Positions 1 to 9,019 of a DNA stretch of 64,000 bases are shown piece after piece. The DNA is from Paenibacillus oceani (GTDB lineage: Bacteria; Bacillota; Bacilli; Paenibacillales; NBRC-103111): NCBI RefSeq assembly GCF_014705615.1, contig NZ_JACXJA010000050.1:1-64000 (forward strand). Direction: 5' to 3'. The stretch's first letter is position 1. Each line of letters starts with the position of its first letter. The notes below the pieces were generated by a model. That model ran no database searches, was not told where the DNA came from, and saw only the letters and a program-made list of their open reading frames with translations. A program made the translations under genes and the position numbers.

Positions 1-358
1 CTCCTATTAAAAAATAGTTCCATTACTTTTCATTACACAAATTTCCCATCATTCAAACCATCTTTTTTGAGGTACCTAAGTAGTTACTGCCAGAGACTCT
101 TAATTGGCGCGGGAACGGCGATTTTGCGCAAATAGAAGCTCCGATCGTCTCTTATCGCCGATCCCATCCACATTTCGCCCACCTTCCATCCGCATCCTAC
201 CCCTTTCCCGCCCGTATTTCGCCCGCCTCTTCCCCACTTCCCGCCACACCCGCCCCGTCAACCACGGCGAATCAAAGCGCGCAGCCAACAGCAAAAAACC
301 GCTCTACATCCGCGCTATCGAAAGCGCGGGCGTAAGCGGCTGATGGACAACGAACCGA
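1..358. other. Intergenic stretch, no supported gene
   Basis: Short open frames exist on both strands (about 104-343 plus and 100-294 minus). They overlap each other, lack a clear ribosome binding site and have Arg/Ser/Pro-rich shadow composition. No hairpin terminator or promoter stands out. Confidence 0.5.
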
Positions 359-469
359 TTACAAGCCCTTGGTTTTGTCTTCGTTATAAGAAGAAGTCAA
401 TATCGCAACGACAAACATCGTTAATACGATCATGACAATCCAGAACGTAGATGAAGCGAAAATAGACAT
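359..469 (-). CDS. 36-residue single-span membrane peptide
   Basis: This very short gene starts at the ATG at 467-469. A clean GGGAGGTG ribosome binding site lies about 11 nt upstream (481-488 on the complement). The peptide begins MSIFASSTFWIV, has one hydrophobic stretch at about residues 9-24 and ends in a polar tail (SSYNEDKTKGL). That is the usual layout of a small inner-membrane protein. It lies downstream of the minus-strand operon at 582-3720, about 110 nt after the glycosidase stop, so it may be the last gene of that transcript or have its own promoter. The family was not recognised and no function can be assigned. Confidence 0.6.
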   Translation of the reverse strand: MSIFASSTFWIVMIVLTMFVVAILTSSYNEDKTKGL

Positions 470-581
470 GCCGGGTCGCACCTCCCAGATGGAATACCGT
501 GACAAACTACCCCTATTATACCCAAAGGATCATTAAAAGAAAACGGCCCAAATGTGAACATTATGGCACAATTGGCTGAAA

Positions 582-1649
582 TCACTTGAAAAATAAAAAG
601 TGCGTAGGAAGCGAGCGCAGCTGTCCGTCCGACGGCTTATTGACGACTTTGCCCTCGAATACGAGCGATGTCGAACCGCCCCCGTCCAGATTGTAAGCGT
701 CGATGACGCGCATTCTGGCCAGCTTGTCCTGGAGCTCGGCCAGCGTAGCGCCGGAGCTGCCCCGCTCGTTGTAGCCGTCGGCGACGACGAACAGCAGCTG
801 GTTGTTGCCGAAATTCCCGACTACGGTGCGCGGAGCGCGGCGCGGGGAATTGAGCCATTTGGAAGGGATAGCCTGCTTCTGACCGCCCTTCAGCAAGACC
901 GGGACGAACGTGGCCCCGAAGGAAGGATTCAGCTTGTCCAGATCGGACTGACGCGCAAATTTGCCGCCGATCAGCTTCCGGTCTTTGCTGAGCCCGATGA
1001 AAGCCAAGTCATCAAAGGTCGGTTCGAAGCCGTATACGTATTTGCCATCCAGCATCGTCGTGCTGAGCGGATACCGTTTGCCGTCCTCACTGTCCGCAAA
1101 TCCGCCGGCGTTGATCCCGGCGATTGCGCCGTAACGGTTCGCGGCGGCCAGCGTCGTCTCGGAACCGCCGACTTTGTCTTTGCCGAGCGTCATCTTAACT
1201 GCATGGTCCGACTTCATCTCCACCTTCAAGGCGTATCCCTTATAGTTCGGATCGGAGAACTGGTACAAGCGCAGATCGATGTTGCCCGAGGTGACGGTAC
1301 GAATCGGCTTGCCGAGCTCGCCTGCGAGCCGGTTGTCGAAGATTTGCGCGGGCCTGCCCGCTTGGGCGACAGCCTGCTTGACCATAGCGTTCATCTCTTT
1401 GTTGCTTTCCTCATACAGCTGAAAAAACTTCTCGATCGTCCCCCGCGTAGCGATTGCATTGCCCTTGGCAACTTCGAGGTTTTGATCGATCCGGACCGCC
1501 TGCTCGGATACGGAAAACGGCTGAAGCGCAGACGGAAAGACCAGCTCGGGCATTTCCAAGGCGAAGCCGAAAGAGAACAGCCACACCAGCATGCCGATAA
1601 ACGGGGCGCATGCAAGCAGAAAAAAACGGTTGATCTCGCGTGCCGTCAT
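582..1649 (-). CDS. Phosphodiester glycosidase family (NAGPA domain) membrane protein
   Basis: The protein has 355 residues. A membrane segment at about residues 8-30 is followed by a helical linker. The C-terminal part (about 120-355) looks like the NAGPA/phosphodiester glycosidase fold, with GINAGGF, RTVVGNFGNNQLLFVVADGY and the hallmark NLDGGGSTSLVF near the end. Family members cleave sugar-1-phosphate diesters, and in Bacillota they sit in exopolysaccharide or wall-teichoic contexts. Its start overlaps the upstream stop as ATGA at 1646-1649, so it is translationally coupled to the coiled-coil gene. The topology suggests an enzyme anchored to the outer face of the membrane. The substrate is unknown. 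Confidence 0.8.
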   Translation of the reverse strand: MTAREINRFFLLACAPFIGMLVWLFSFGFALEMPELVFPSALQPFSVSEQAVRIDQNLEVAKGNAIATRGTIEKFFQLYEESNKEMNAMVKQAVAQAGRPAQIFDNRLAGELGKPIRTVTSGNIDLRLYQFSDPNYKGYALKVEMKSDHAVKMTLGKDKVGGSETTLAAANRYGAIAGINAGGFADSEDGKRYPLSTTMLDGKYVYGFEPTFDDLAFIGLSKDRKLIGGKFARQSDLDKLNPSFGATFVPVLLKGGQKQAIPSKWLNSPRRAPRTVVGNFGNNQLLFVVADGYNERGSSGATLAELQDKLARMRVIDAYNLDGGGSTSLVFEGKVVNKPSDGQLRSLPTHFLFFK

Positions 1650-2092
1650 TTCAACACGTCCAGGTTTTGCTTTAACTCGTCCAGCTTTTTCTTCACTTCC
1701 GCGAGCTGGGTATACAGCTGGTTGCTGTTGTCGGTTTTGCTGTTCGCGTTGTCCTTCGTAAAGGCGAGCAGCTCGTTAAACGAATCGATCTTCGTCTGCA
1801 AAGTCGTCATATCCGCATTGACGGACACTTTGAGCTGTTCGAGCTGTTCCTGATACTGGGCCTGCATCGCTTGAAGCTGCAGCTCGGTTTGGCTGGCAAG
1901 CTCGGAGCTCAACTGCTTTTTCAACTGCTCGGTGTACAGCATCGTTCCCAGTACGCCGGTTGCGATCAGCAGAACCCAGCTGGAGAAAAAGATCAGGTAC
2001 GTTTTTTTAGAAGATTTGGCTGCTTTAGCCGACTTGGCGCTTCTTGCGGCGGCAACGGAAGAACCTGCTTTCGCTTCGATCGGCGTGCTCAT
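1646..2092 (-). CDS. Membrane-anchored coiled-coil protein
   Basis: The protein has 148 residues. The N-terminus is Ala/Ser/Lys-rich, one transmembrane segment lies at about residues 30-52 (LIFFSSWVLLIATGVLGTML), and the rest is a Gln/Leu/Lys-rich coiled coil. I prefer the ATG at 2092 because GAGGTGAT sits just upstream. A GTG at 2101, overlapping the regulator stop, is also possible and would add three residues. It lies between a response regulator and the NAGPA glycosidase, with overlaps on both sides, so all three are made together. It may act as a scaffold or partner for the glycosidase, which is inference from position only. The family was not recognised. Confidence 0.65.
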   Translation of the reverse strand: MSTPIEAKAGSSVAAARSAKSAKAAKSSKKTYLIFFSSWVLLIATGVLGTMLYTEQLKKQLSSELASQTELQLQAMQAQYQEQLEQLKVSVNADMTTLQTKIDSFNELLAFTKDNANSKTDNSNQLYTQLAEVKKKLDELKQNLDVLK

Positions 2093-2097
2093 ACGGA

Positions 2098-3720
2098 TCA
2101 CCTCGGTTTCGACATTTTGCGGAATGCGTTCGGGGACATTCCGGTCTGCTTTTTGAACACTTTGCTGAAATATTTCTCATCCGGATACCCGACCATCCGG
2201 GCGATTTCGGTTATTTTCAGCTGCGGGTTGGCCAGCAGCGCACGGGCTTTGTCCATTCGGATTCGACATAAGTATTCGACGAGATTCTCCCCGAAATGTT
2301 GCTTAAATTTTCTAGAAATATATTCGCGGCTTAAATAAAACCGGTCCGCCACATCCTGAAGCGTCAACTGCCGGTCGTAATGCCGGATCAGATAAGCTTC
2401 GATCTGAGGCATCGTTCCGCCGCCTTTATTTCTCCGCTTCTTCAGCCGCCCTGCCAGACGGAGCAAGCTCTCCGTCAGTTCGCTGCGCCACAGCTCGATC
2501 GACAGCTTGCCCTGCTCGTCCAGCGGGACCAGGAAGGTGGAGCTTTCCGAAGGCAGCTTCAGCTCCGGGGGCAGTCCGTCGTGGAAAAAATAACGAATCC
2601 ACCGTTCCTTGATGACGTTGTATTCATGCCGCCATAATTCGACCTGATCCACCGTAATCCGCTCGAGCTGTCCGACCTCCTGAAGAAAGGCATCAATGGA
2701 AGCGCGGATTTTGTCGGTTTCACCGCTGCGAAGGGCGAGGCGGATATCTTCCTCGAAGTCGGCAAAATGTACTTTGTTCGGATAGGGCCGTTCGTCGCCG
2801 TCATACTTATGAATCCAGCCGCCTTCGTCGAGCAGATTGCGGCGGCGCAGCGCTTGGGATGCCTGGTTGTACGACTGATGCAGCCTGTGAGGATGCGATA
2901 CCGCATCGCCGAGACCGAAGTCGCTCCGGGTCTGTATCGTCCTGGAGATGGACTGCAGGATGCGCGATAGAAGGATAACCGCATGCTCCAGGTTGTCCCA
3001 CAGCAGCAGAACGATTTCCTTGTCGCTGTTCCGCGGCCGGAACGCAATGCCGATATCGTCCGGAATCAAATATGCATTGCATATATCCAGCAGCGAGAAG
3101 AAGAGCAGATCCGGATGCAGCGCATATTTGGCGCGGACGCTGCGGCTGATCGTGTCCAGACTGAGAATCGCGACCCGGCACGCTTCGGCGTTCTGCAGCG
3201 ACGGAAGCTCCCGCTCCAGTTGTTCGCGGATTAGTCCGAATCCGACGGAATCCGATAATAGATCCGACAGCAGCTTATCCAAATATAGCGGCTTGAGCCG
3301 GTCGACCTCAAGCGACCGGGTTCGTTCTTTTTCGCGAATCTGCTCGTCGCGTCTCCATTGGTCGGCGGCGGCCAGCACCGCATCCTGCAGTTGATACGGC
3401 TCGGGCGGCTTTAGCAGCAGATCGCTCACGCCCCATTTAATAGCTTGACGGAGCCGGTGCGTATCGTGGAAATCGGTCAAAACGATGATTTTGCTGAAAG
3501 GCGCGGAGGCTTGCAGACAGCCGAGCAGCTCAGGCCCATCTGTGCCCGCAATGCTCCAGTCGAGCAGCAGCAGCTCGGGGCGATCCCGGCCCATCAGGTC
3601 CAGGGCGGAAAGCTCGTCTTCCGCTTCCCGTACGGAACCGATTCCGGCTTCGGGCCAGTTGACGCTTATCCGGATCATATTTCTCAGAAGTTTGTCGGGG
3701 GAAGCAATGAGTGCTTTCAT
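2098..3720 (-). CDS. YesN-type response regulator with AraC HTH output
   Basis: The protein has 540 residues from the ATG at 3720, which has AAAGGA upstream. The open frame runs on to 3855 without another good start. A receiver domain (about 1-120) contains the phospho-acceptor region LLLLDWSIAGTDGPELL, the switch Thr (IIVLTDF) and the conserved Lys (LLLKPPEP). The usual N-terminal acidic pair is missing: the first strand reads ALIASPDK. A central unknown region is followed by an AraC double helix-turn-helix at about 437-535 (LQDVADRFYLSREYISRKF and ITEIARMVGYPDEKYFSKVFKK). No histidine kinase lies beside it. It is the first gene of the operon with the coiled-coil and NAGPA genes and probably controls it. 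Confidence 0.85.
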   Translation of the reverse strand: MKALIASPDKLLRNMIRISVNWPEAGIGSVREAEDELSALDLMGRDRPELLLLDWSIAGTDGPELLGCLQASAPFSKIIVLTDFHDTHRLRQAIKWGVSDLLLKPPEPYQLQDAVLAAADQWRRDEQIREKERTRSLEVDRLKPLYLDKLLSDLLSDSVGFGLIREQLERELPSLQNAEACRVAILSLDTISRSVRAKYALHPDLLFFSLLDICNAYLIPDDIGIAFRPRNSDKEIVLLLWDNLEHAVILLSRILQSISRTIQTRSDFGLGDAVSHPHRLHQSYNQASQALRRRNLLDEGGWIHKYDGDERPYPNKVHFADFEEDIRLALRSGETDKIRASIDAFLQEVGQLERITVDQVELWRHEYNVIKERWIRYFFHDGLPPELKLPSESSTFLVPLDEQGKLSIELWRSELTESLLRLAGRLKKRRNKGGGTMPQIEAYLIRHYDRQLTLQDVADRFYLSREYISRKFKQHFGENLVEYLCRIRMDKARALLANPQLKITEIARMVGYPDEKYFSKVFKKQTGMSPNAFRKMSKPR

Positions 3721-3889
3721 GGTGCTGTTCCGTCCTTTGCAAGTTTTGTCGCTCGTGTTGTTAGGATTAGACGGCGAAGTCATTTTATCACACAAATTCG
3801 ACAATAGGAACCGCAGTAGGTCCGTCGGGCATGATCCGTCCTTCGCTGGACACACTATATGAGGAACGAATCGGAGCGGAGGGAACGCA

Positions 3890-4831
3890 ATGACGGTATA
3901 CGACTGCCTGATTGTCGGCGGAGGGATCGCCGGTCTGCAGGCGGCTATTCAGATCGGCCGTTACGGACGCGCGGCGCTTGTGGTCGATAAAGGCGACGGG
4001 CGCTCGACGTTATGCCGCAGCTATCACAATCTGCTCGGGTGGCCGGACGGCGTGTCGGGCAGCGAGCTGAGGCGGCTGGGGAGAGTTCAGGCGGAAAGCA
4101 CCGGGGTGCGTTTCGTCAAGGATGAAATCACGGATGCGGTGCGTCAGGAGGAATGGCTGGAGCTGACGGGGGCCGAGCGGACCTATCAAGCGAGAACCGT
4201 ACTGCTTGCGACCGGTATCGTCGACCGGTTTCCCGATCTGCCGGGACTGGTGCCGTGTCTGGGCAAAACGGTGTATGTCTGCCCCGATTGCGACGCTCAT
4301 GAGGTGCGCAACCGCAAGACGATCGTCATGGGCTCGGGAGATACCGGTGCGGCGATGACGATCACTTTGTCCGGGTGGACCGGCGATTTGCTATACGTGA
4401 ACCATGAGCGCAAGCCGATCAAGCAGGAGCTGGCAAATCAGCTGAAGGAGGCGGGGATTGCGGTGATCCCGGAGAGGATCGTCGCAGTGCTGGAGAAGGA
4501 TGACGGAGTATTCGGCGGCATTACACTTCGCGACGGGGGCGATATATGGGCGGAACGCGGGTTTATCGCATTCGGGGGAAATGAGGTTCGTTCCGGACTG
4601 GCCGAGAAGCTAGGCGCAGAGCGGCACGAGAACGGCCATATTATGACCGATGCCCGAACGAAGATGACGACGGTGCCGAACGTATGGGCGGCCGGAGACA
4701 TCGGCGTACATTCGGAACAGGTGGCCATAGCGATGGGCGAAGGAAGCCAGGCGGCGATCTGGATGCACAAGGCGCTCAGCCGTATGGGCAAAGGGGTGGA
4801 GCTGCCGGTTTCAACTGCCGGGCGGAAGTAG
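3890..4831 (+). CDS. Thioredoxin reductase-like FAD/NAD(P) oxidoreductase
   Basis: At 313 residues it has thioredoxin-reductase size. An FAD-binding GGGIAGLQAA lies near residue 10, a redox pair C131-P-D-C134 follows the first FAD half, the NAD(P) site is GSGDTGAA, and the C-terminal FAD motif is AAGDIGVHSEQVA. CPDC instead of CATC is typical of the broad TrxR-like group whose partner is often not thioredoxin, so a thioredoxin reductase symbol is not assigned. GGAGGGA precedes the ATG. The gene diverges from the response regulator with a 169-bp gap that must hold both promoters. A hairpin at 4969-4997 probably ends the transcript. Confidence 0.85.
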   Translation: MTVYDCLIVGGGIAGLQAAIQIGRYGRAALVVDKGDGRSTLCRSYHNLLGWPDGVSGSELRRLGRVQAESTGVRFVKDEITDAVRQEEWLELTGAERTYQARTVLLATGIVDRFPDLPGLVPCLGKTVYVCPDCDAHEVRNRKTIVMGSGDTGAAMTITLSGWTGDLLYVNHERKPIKQELANQLKEAGIAVIPERIVAVLEKDDGVFGGITLRDGGDIWAERGFIAFGGNEVRSGLAEKLGAERHENGHIMTDARTKMTTVPNVWAAGDIGVHSEQVAIAMGEGSQAAIWMHKALSRMGKGVELPVSTAGRK

Positions 4832-5089
4832 CGGGGCTGGCTGCAGGAAGCTTTTCTTTTCCCGACTGTGCTCCAAGTCGCAGAGAGCGGGAGAAAGGGT
4901 TCCCGCGAACATCGCAGGATTTGCCGTCTTTGCCGTCGCCCATGCAAGCCGGGATCGGATTATCTGTTAACGTCAGTGCTTCGCGCACTGGCGTTTTTGG
5001 GCTTCAGCGTTCCCCCCCCCCCCTCCCTTGTTTCCCGACTGTGAATAATTGTAGTTCGATAACAGGAGAGCTTCAGAAGAAAAGTGTCG
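4832..5089. other. Intergenic stretch with terminator and 12-C tract
   Basis: After the oxidoreductase stop there is a factor-independent terminator (4969-4997), then an uninterrupted run of 12 cytosines at 5012-5023 followed by TCCC. The promoter of the next gene begins at 5090. No coding frame with a ribosome binding site was seen. Confidence 0.55.
4969..4997 (+). terminator. Rho-independent terminator of the flavoenzyme gene
   Basis: The stem pairs ACGTCAGTGC with GCACTGGCGT around a short loop and is followed by TTTTT. It lies about 140 nt after the stop at 4831. Confidence 0.7.
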
Positions 5090-5118
5090 TTGACAACAAT
5101 TACCGGTAAAACTATTAT
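5090..5118 (+). promoter_or_regulatory. SigA-type promoter for the large glycosidase-like gene
   Basis: TTGACA at 5090-5095 and TATTAT at 5113-5118 are separated by 17 nt. An A+T-rich stretch follows, and the gene starts about 67 nt downstream. Confidence 0.75.
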
Positions 5119-5184
5119 ATATAATATAGCATATAAATAACATAACATTTAGTAACTGGACCTACTATGAAAGGAGCAGATCGA

Positions 5185-7899
5185 ATGAAACTCGACCTGT
5201 TTGCGGAAACCGATCATCGGACGCCGCTCTCGTTTCCCCACTTTCCTACACGACTGCAAGCCGTCGTATGGCGCAACTGGGGACTTGTCGCCGCGGATAA
5301 GCTGGCCTTTACGCTTAGGACTACCGTCACCGAATTGGAGGAGATTGCGCAAGGACTCGGATTGCCCGTTCCCGAAGCAGCCGATCCACTTTGGCTATCG
5401 CGCGGCTACATTACGATACTGCGCGCCAACTGGCATCTGCTGCCTTACGAGCAGCTGCTTGTTTTGCTGGATTGGACGGAAGAGCAGATGGCGTTCGCGC
5501 TTAAAGAGGACGATTTCCTATGGATCAAAATGGGCAGCCTGAAGCCGGCAATCGAGCCGGTGTATTATCGTCCGCTAACCGACGAGGAGCGGGAGAAGAC
5601 GGAGCGGCTTCGCGCAACGATTACCCGTTATTTCCCAGAGGACGGTACGGCCGCGCCGAATGAATGGGGGATTGGGCTTGCCTCGGCGCCGGAGAAGCCG
5701 TTTGCTTTCCTTGACGGTTTCCGTTATGCCGGAGCGTCTCAGCGGCAGCGTGAAGCGTCCAGCGCCGGCGGAGGAACCGTTCCGGCAGACGGTGAAGACA
5801 AAGTGGTGCTGAACGGCAGCACGTCCATCGTTTTGCCTGAAAACGCCTCCGGCCGCGTCCGGACATTCGCTGAGCGGTTTGCGAGTAAGCTCGAACGTGA
5901 TTGGGGGTTACGGCTCCGGGTGGCGGACGGCGGCAAGCCGGTCGGTCCGAACTCGAGCGTTGTACAGCTGAAGCTCGCACCGGACGCCGGCAAGCTGCGC
6001 GAAAGCCATCGTATCGCCGCAGAGGGCAACCGCGTTACCGTAGAGGCAGTAGATGAGAACGGGCTGTTGCGCGGTTTGCAGTGGATCGCGTCGGGGATGA
6101 ACGAACAGGGAGGACCTTTCGTGGCCAGAGGCGTGACGAACCGGTCGACCCGCTACGATTTCCGGCTGCTGTATTCTTATTTTGCCGTGTATGGAGATCC
6201 GCTGCTCGATCCCGAGCTTGATCCGTATCCCGAACACTTGCTCGAAAGTTTGTCGGAGACCGGGGTAAATGCGGTTTGGCTGCAATGCGTCCTGTACCAG
6301 CTAGTACCTTTCGCCGAAGCGCCCGAGATGTCGATAGGCTGGGAACGCCGGGTGGAAGGGCTGCGCAGGCTGGCGGCACGGGCAGCCGAGTATGGGATCG
6401 GAATTTATTTGTACTTTAACGAGCCGCGCTCCATGCCTCTGGAATTTTTCGAGGCGAGACCGGACTGGAAGGGGCATACGATCGGCACTCACGCTTCGAT
6501 GTGCACGTCGCATCCGGAAGTTCAGCGGTATCTGAAGGAAGGGACAGCGGCGTTGTTCCGATCGGTTCCGGAGCTGGCGGGGCTGTTTACGATCACGATG
6601 TCGGAAAATATGACCAACTGTTACTCCGTGTCCGGCCGGTCCAAGCTGACTTGCCCGCGCTGCTCGGAGCGCTCGCCTGCTGAAGTGGTGGCCGAGGTAA
6701 ACCGTCTGATCGCCGAGGGCGCACACAGCGCCAAGCCGGATGCCCGGATCGTGTGCTGGACGTGGGGCTGGCGCGAGTCGAACGGATTCGATCTGGAGCG
6801 CTGCATCTCGCTGCTGCCGAAAGGGGTCAGCGTCATGAGCGTAAGCGAAGACGAGAAGCCGACGAACGTGGGCGGGGTTCCAGGCCAAGTCGTAGACTAC
6901 TCGATCTCGCAAGTCGGTCCGGGCGACAAGTCGCGGAACGTCTGGAAGGCTGCGCGCCGGCACGGGTTGCAGGCGTACGCCAAGGTGCAGTTCAATAACA
7001 CCTGGGAATGCTCGGCCGTCCCGTTCCTGCCGGTATTCGACCTGGTTAACGAGCATATCGGCAACTTGAACGAGGAGGGAGTCAGCGGACTGATGCTGAG
7101 CTGGACGCTTGGCGGGTATCCGTCCCCAACTCTGGAGATGGCGTCCAGACACTATTGGATGACCGGGACAGACGAGGAGGGGCAAGACGCTTCGGAGGCT
7201 GAGCCCGCTCCGCTCCGCATGCTGAGAGGCAAATTTGGCTATGAAACCGGCAGCGATATAGCGAGGGCGACGACCGCTTTCAGCGAAGCGTTCCGCCATT
7301 TTCCGTTCCATGTCTCGGTCGTGTATACCGCTCCGATGAACTACGGTCCCGGGAATTTGCTGCATCTGACGCCGACCGGCTACAACGCGACGATGGTAGG
7401 TTTTCCTTATGACGATGTGCATCGCTGGCGGGCGATCTATCCGCCGGAGACGTTCGAGGAGCAGTTCCGTTTATTGACCGAAGGCTGGAAGCAAGGACTC
7501 AGCCAGTTGATCGAGGCGGGTCGTCAGCTCACGGATTCTCACAAGCAGGACGCTTACACGAATTTGCTGCATAATGCGCTGGGAGCTTATTACCATTTCC
7601 GCAGCACGTACCACCAGATCGCTTTTGTTCTGGAGCGGGAGCGGCTTGCCGGGGCGGATGACCCGACTGCTGCTGCAAGCTTCCGGCAGCGGATGAAAGA
7701 GCTGGCCGAACGGGAGATCGGAATTACCCGGCAGTTGTACGACTTGATGAGACGCGACTCGCGGATCGGTTATGAAGCGAGCAACCATTATTATTACACC
7801 GCCCGGATGCTGCAGGAAAAAGTAGTAAACTGCCACGACCTGTGCGAGAAGCTGAGCGCCGCCGAGGTTCCCGTTCAGGAGGAAGCAAGCGGGCAATAG
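5185..7899 (+). CDS. Large glycoside hydrolase-like protein (GH20/zincin-like plus TIM barrel)
   Basis: The protein has 904 residues. The ATG at 5185 is used because AAAGGAG (5170-5176) lies just upstream; an earlier in-frame ATG at 5167 overlaps that site. Residues about 1-150 form a helical domain. About 210-320 resemble the alpha/beta accessory domain found before GH20/GH67-type barrels (LNGSTSIVLP, GLLRGLQWIASG). About 330-680 look like a TIM barrel (YDFRLLYSYFAVYGDP, YLYFNEPRSMPLEFF, FTITMSENMTNCYS, SWTLGGYPSP) and include a CPRC knuckle. A helical tail follows. There is no signal peptide, so it should be cytoplasmic. The AraC regulator and dioxygenase downstream suggest a catabolic locus. 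The exact family and substrate are not certain. Confidence 0.65.
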   Translation: MKLDLFAETDHRTPLSFPHFPTRLQAVVWRNWGLVAADKLAFTLRTTVTELEEIAQGLGLPVPEAADPLWLSRGYITILRANWHLLPYEQLLVLLDWTEEQMAFALKEDDFLWIKMGSLKPAIEPVYYRPLTDEEREKTERLRATITRYFPEDGTAAPNEWGIGLASAPEKPFAFLDGFRYAGASQRQREASSAGGGTVPADGEDKVVLNGSTSIVLPENASGRVRTFAERFASKLERDWGLRLRVADGGKPVGPNSSVVQLKLAPDAGKLRESHRIAAEGNRVTVEAVDENGLLRGLQWIASGMNEQGGPFVARGVTNRSTRYDFRLLYSYFAVYGDPLLDPELDPYPEHLLESLSETGVNAVWLQCVLYQLVPFAEAPEMSIGWERRVEGLRRLAARAAEYGIGIYLYFNEPRSMPLEFFEARPDWKGHTIGTHASMCTSHPEVQRYLKEGTAALFRSVPELAGLFTITMSENMTNCYSVSGRSKLTCPRCSERSPAEVVAEVNRLIAEGAHSAKPDARIVCWTWGWRESNGFDLERCISLLPKGVSVMSVSEDEKPTNVGGVPGQVVDYSISQVGPGDKSRNVWKAARRHGLQAYAKVQFNNTWECSAVPFLPVFDLVNEHIGNLNEEGVSGLMLSWTLGGYPSPTLEMASRHYWMTGTDEEGQDASEAEPAPLRMLRGKFGYETGSDIARATTAFSEAFRHFPFHVSVVYTAPMNYGPGNLLHLTPTGYNATMVGFPYDDVHRWRAIYPPETFEEQFRLLTEGWKQGLSQLIEAGRQLTDSHKQDAYTNLLHNALGAYYHFRSTYHQIAFVLERERLAGADDPTAAASFRQRMKELAEREIGITRQLYDLMRRDSRIGYEASNHYYYTARMLQEKVVNCHDLCEKLSAAEVPVQEEASGQ

Positions 7900-7924
7900 G
7901 CCTAAAATTCAGCAGGTGCAACAA

Positions 7925-7952
7925 GATCGCCCTTCCGGCCGGAGGGGCGATC
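7925..7952. terminator. Bidirectional hairpin between convergent genes
   Basis: GATCGCCCTTCC pairs with GGAGGGGCGATC around GGCC. It sits between the convergent ends of the glycosidase-like gene (7899) and the AraC gene (7951). A T-rich stretch follows on the minus side. Confidence 0.6.
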
Positions 7953-8835
7953 ATTGGTGTATATGCGACGTTTTCCGGTAATGGGAGGGAGGCTGTCCGG
8001 TGCAGCGCTTGAACGATTTGGAGAAGTGATACAGGTCGGAGAAGCCGCAGTAATCGGCAATTTCCTGATGGCTTAGCGTCGTGGTGACGAGCAGCTCCTC
8101 GGCGTGCCGGACCCGCAGATGCAGCAAATATTGATAAGGGGACATGCCGAAGTGTTCGCGAAACACAACGGTAAACCGCGAGGGAGACAAGTTCGCCCGG
8201 CGCGCCATCTCGCTTACCGTAAGCGGCTCGGATAACCGGAACGACATGTACGAGGTGATCCAGTTCATCATCTGTTTCGAGTCTGCAGGCTGAACCTGCT
8301 CCTTCAGATGATCCTTCAGCATCATCAGCACGAGTTCGGACGCCACATTTTGCGCTTCCAGCCGGGTCAGAGGGTCCATATGCTGACAGAGCTGTACGAG
8401 CCGGAGCATCTTCTCGCGGAACTGTACAGGCTTACTCGGGGTGAACCGGACCGGAATCTCGATCCCTTGCAGATCGTTCAGACGGGGCTGGATCAGATGC
8501 CGGTATTCGTCCAGATCGGATTGGCCGGGACGGGTTGTGAAGCTTTGCTCGCGCAGCGGGTTGTAGAAGATATCCATATGGACAAAAGGAGTGATCGTAT
8601 CGGTAACGCCTTCCAGCGTCAGCGCCCAGTCCGGTTGAATCAGACAAACGTCCCCGGCCTCGAACCGGTATTCCAGCCCGTTGACGGTCGCGATAAACGT
8701 TCCTTCCTGCACATAAATCAGCAAGTAATCCAAAAGCTTGCGTTCCGGGACGAACCAAGGTTTGCGGATAGCGAAATCAGCCTGCCGGATATAAGGAACG
8801 ATCGGAGCTTTAGCTATCCATTCACTCAGCTGCAT
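7951..8835 (-). CDS. AraC family transcriptional regulator with cupin-type sensor
   Basis: The protein has 294 residues from the ATG at 8835, which has AGGAGG 9 nt upstream. The longer frame begins with a TTG that overlaps the site. The N-terminal part (about 20-150) is an arabinose-binding, cupin-like domain (LLIYVQEGTFIATVNGLEYRFEAGDVCLI). The C-terminal double helix-turn-helix spans about 190-290 (VSEMARRANLSPSRFTVVFREHFGMSPYQYL, HQEIADYCGFSDLYHFSKSFKR). It is divergent from the PhyH dioxygenase and convergent with the glycosidase-like gene, so it probably senses a sugar-type ligand and activates one or both. Confidence 0.88.
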   Translation of the reverse strand: MQLSEWIAKAPIVPYIRQADFAIRKPWFVPERKLLDYLLIYVQEGTFIATVNGLEYRFEAGDVCLIQPDWALTLEGVTDTITPFVHMDIFYNPLREQSFTTRPGQSDLDEYRHLIQPRLNDLQGIEIPVRFTPSKPVQFREKMLRLVQLCQHMDPLTRLEAQNVASELVLMMLKDHLKEQVQPADSKQMMNWITSYMSFRLSEPLTVSEMARRANLSPSRFTVVFREHFGMSPYQYLLHLRVRHAEELLVTTTLSHQEIADYCGFSDLYHFSKSFKRCTGQPPSHYRKTSHIHQ

Positions 8836-8921
8836 GAGCTGCATCCTCCTCAAATCGGACAGGCTCTGTCCGCGCTTTCTAACCGAAGCTTACCAAATCT
8901 TTTTCCGTCATGACAGTCCTT

Positions 8922-8950
8922 TTTGACAAATAGGATAAAGCGAATAGACA
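8922..8950 (+). promoter_or_regulatory. Possible promoter of the PhyH dioxygenase gene
   Basis: TTGACA at 8922-8927 and TAGACA at 8945-8950 are 17 nt apart. The poor -10 fits a promoter that needs an activator such as the divergent AraC protein (inference). Confidence 0.4.
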
Positions 8951-9019
8951 TTCAGGCCGCAAGCCGCGTGTTTTATGATGAAGAGGTTCGACACCATTCA
9001 TCCGAAAGGCGGATTGTTT

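Noticed and set aside
600-1853. Long plus-strand frame (417 codons) opposite the NAGPA and coiled-coil genes
   Set aside because: No ribosome binding site or recognisable motif; it lies opposite two well-supported coupled genes and is a G+C-rich shadow.
6301-7422. 373-codon minus-strand frame inside the large glycosidase-like gene
   Set aside because: Shadow frame without a start site; the plus-strand reading is continuous over 904 codons with a promoter and ribosome binding site.
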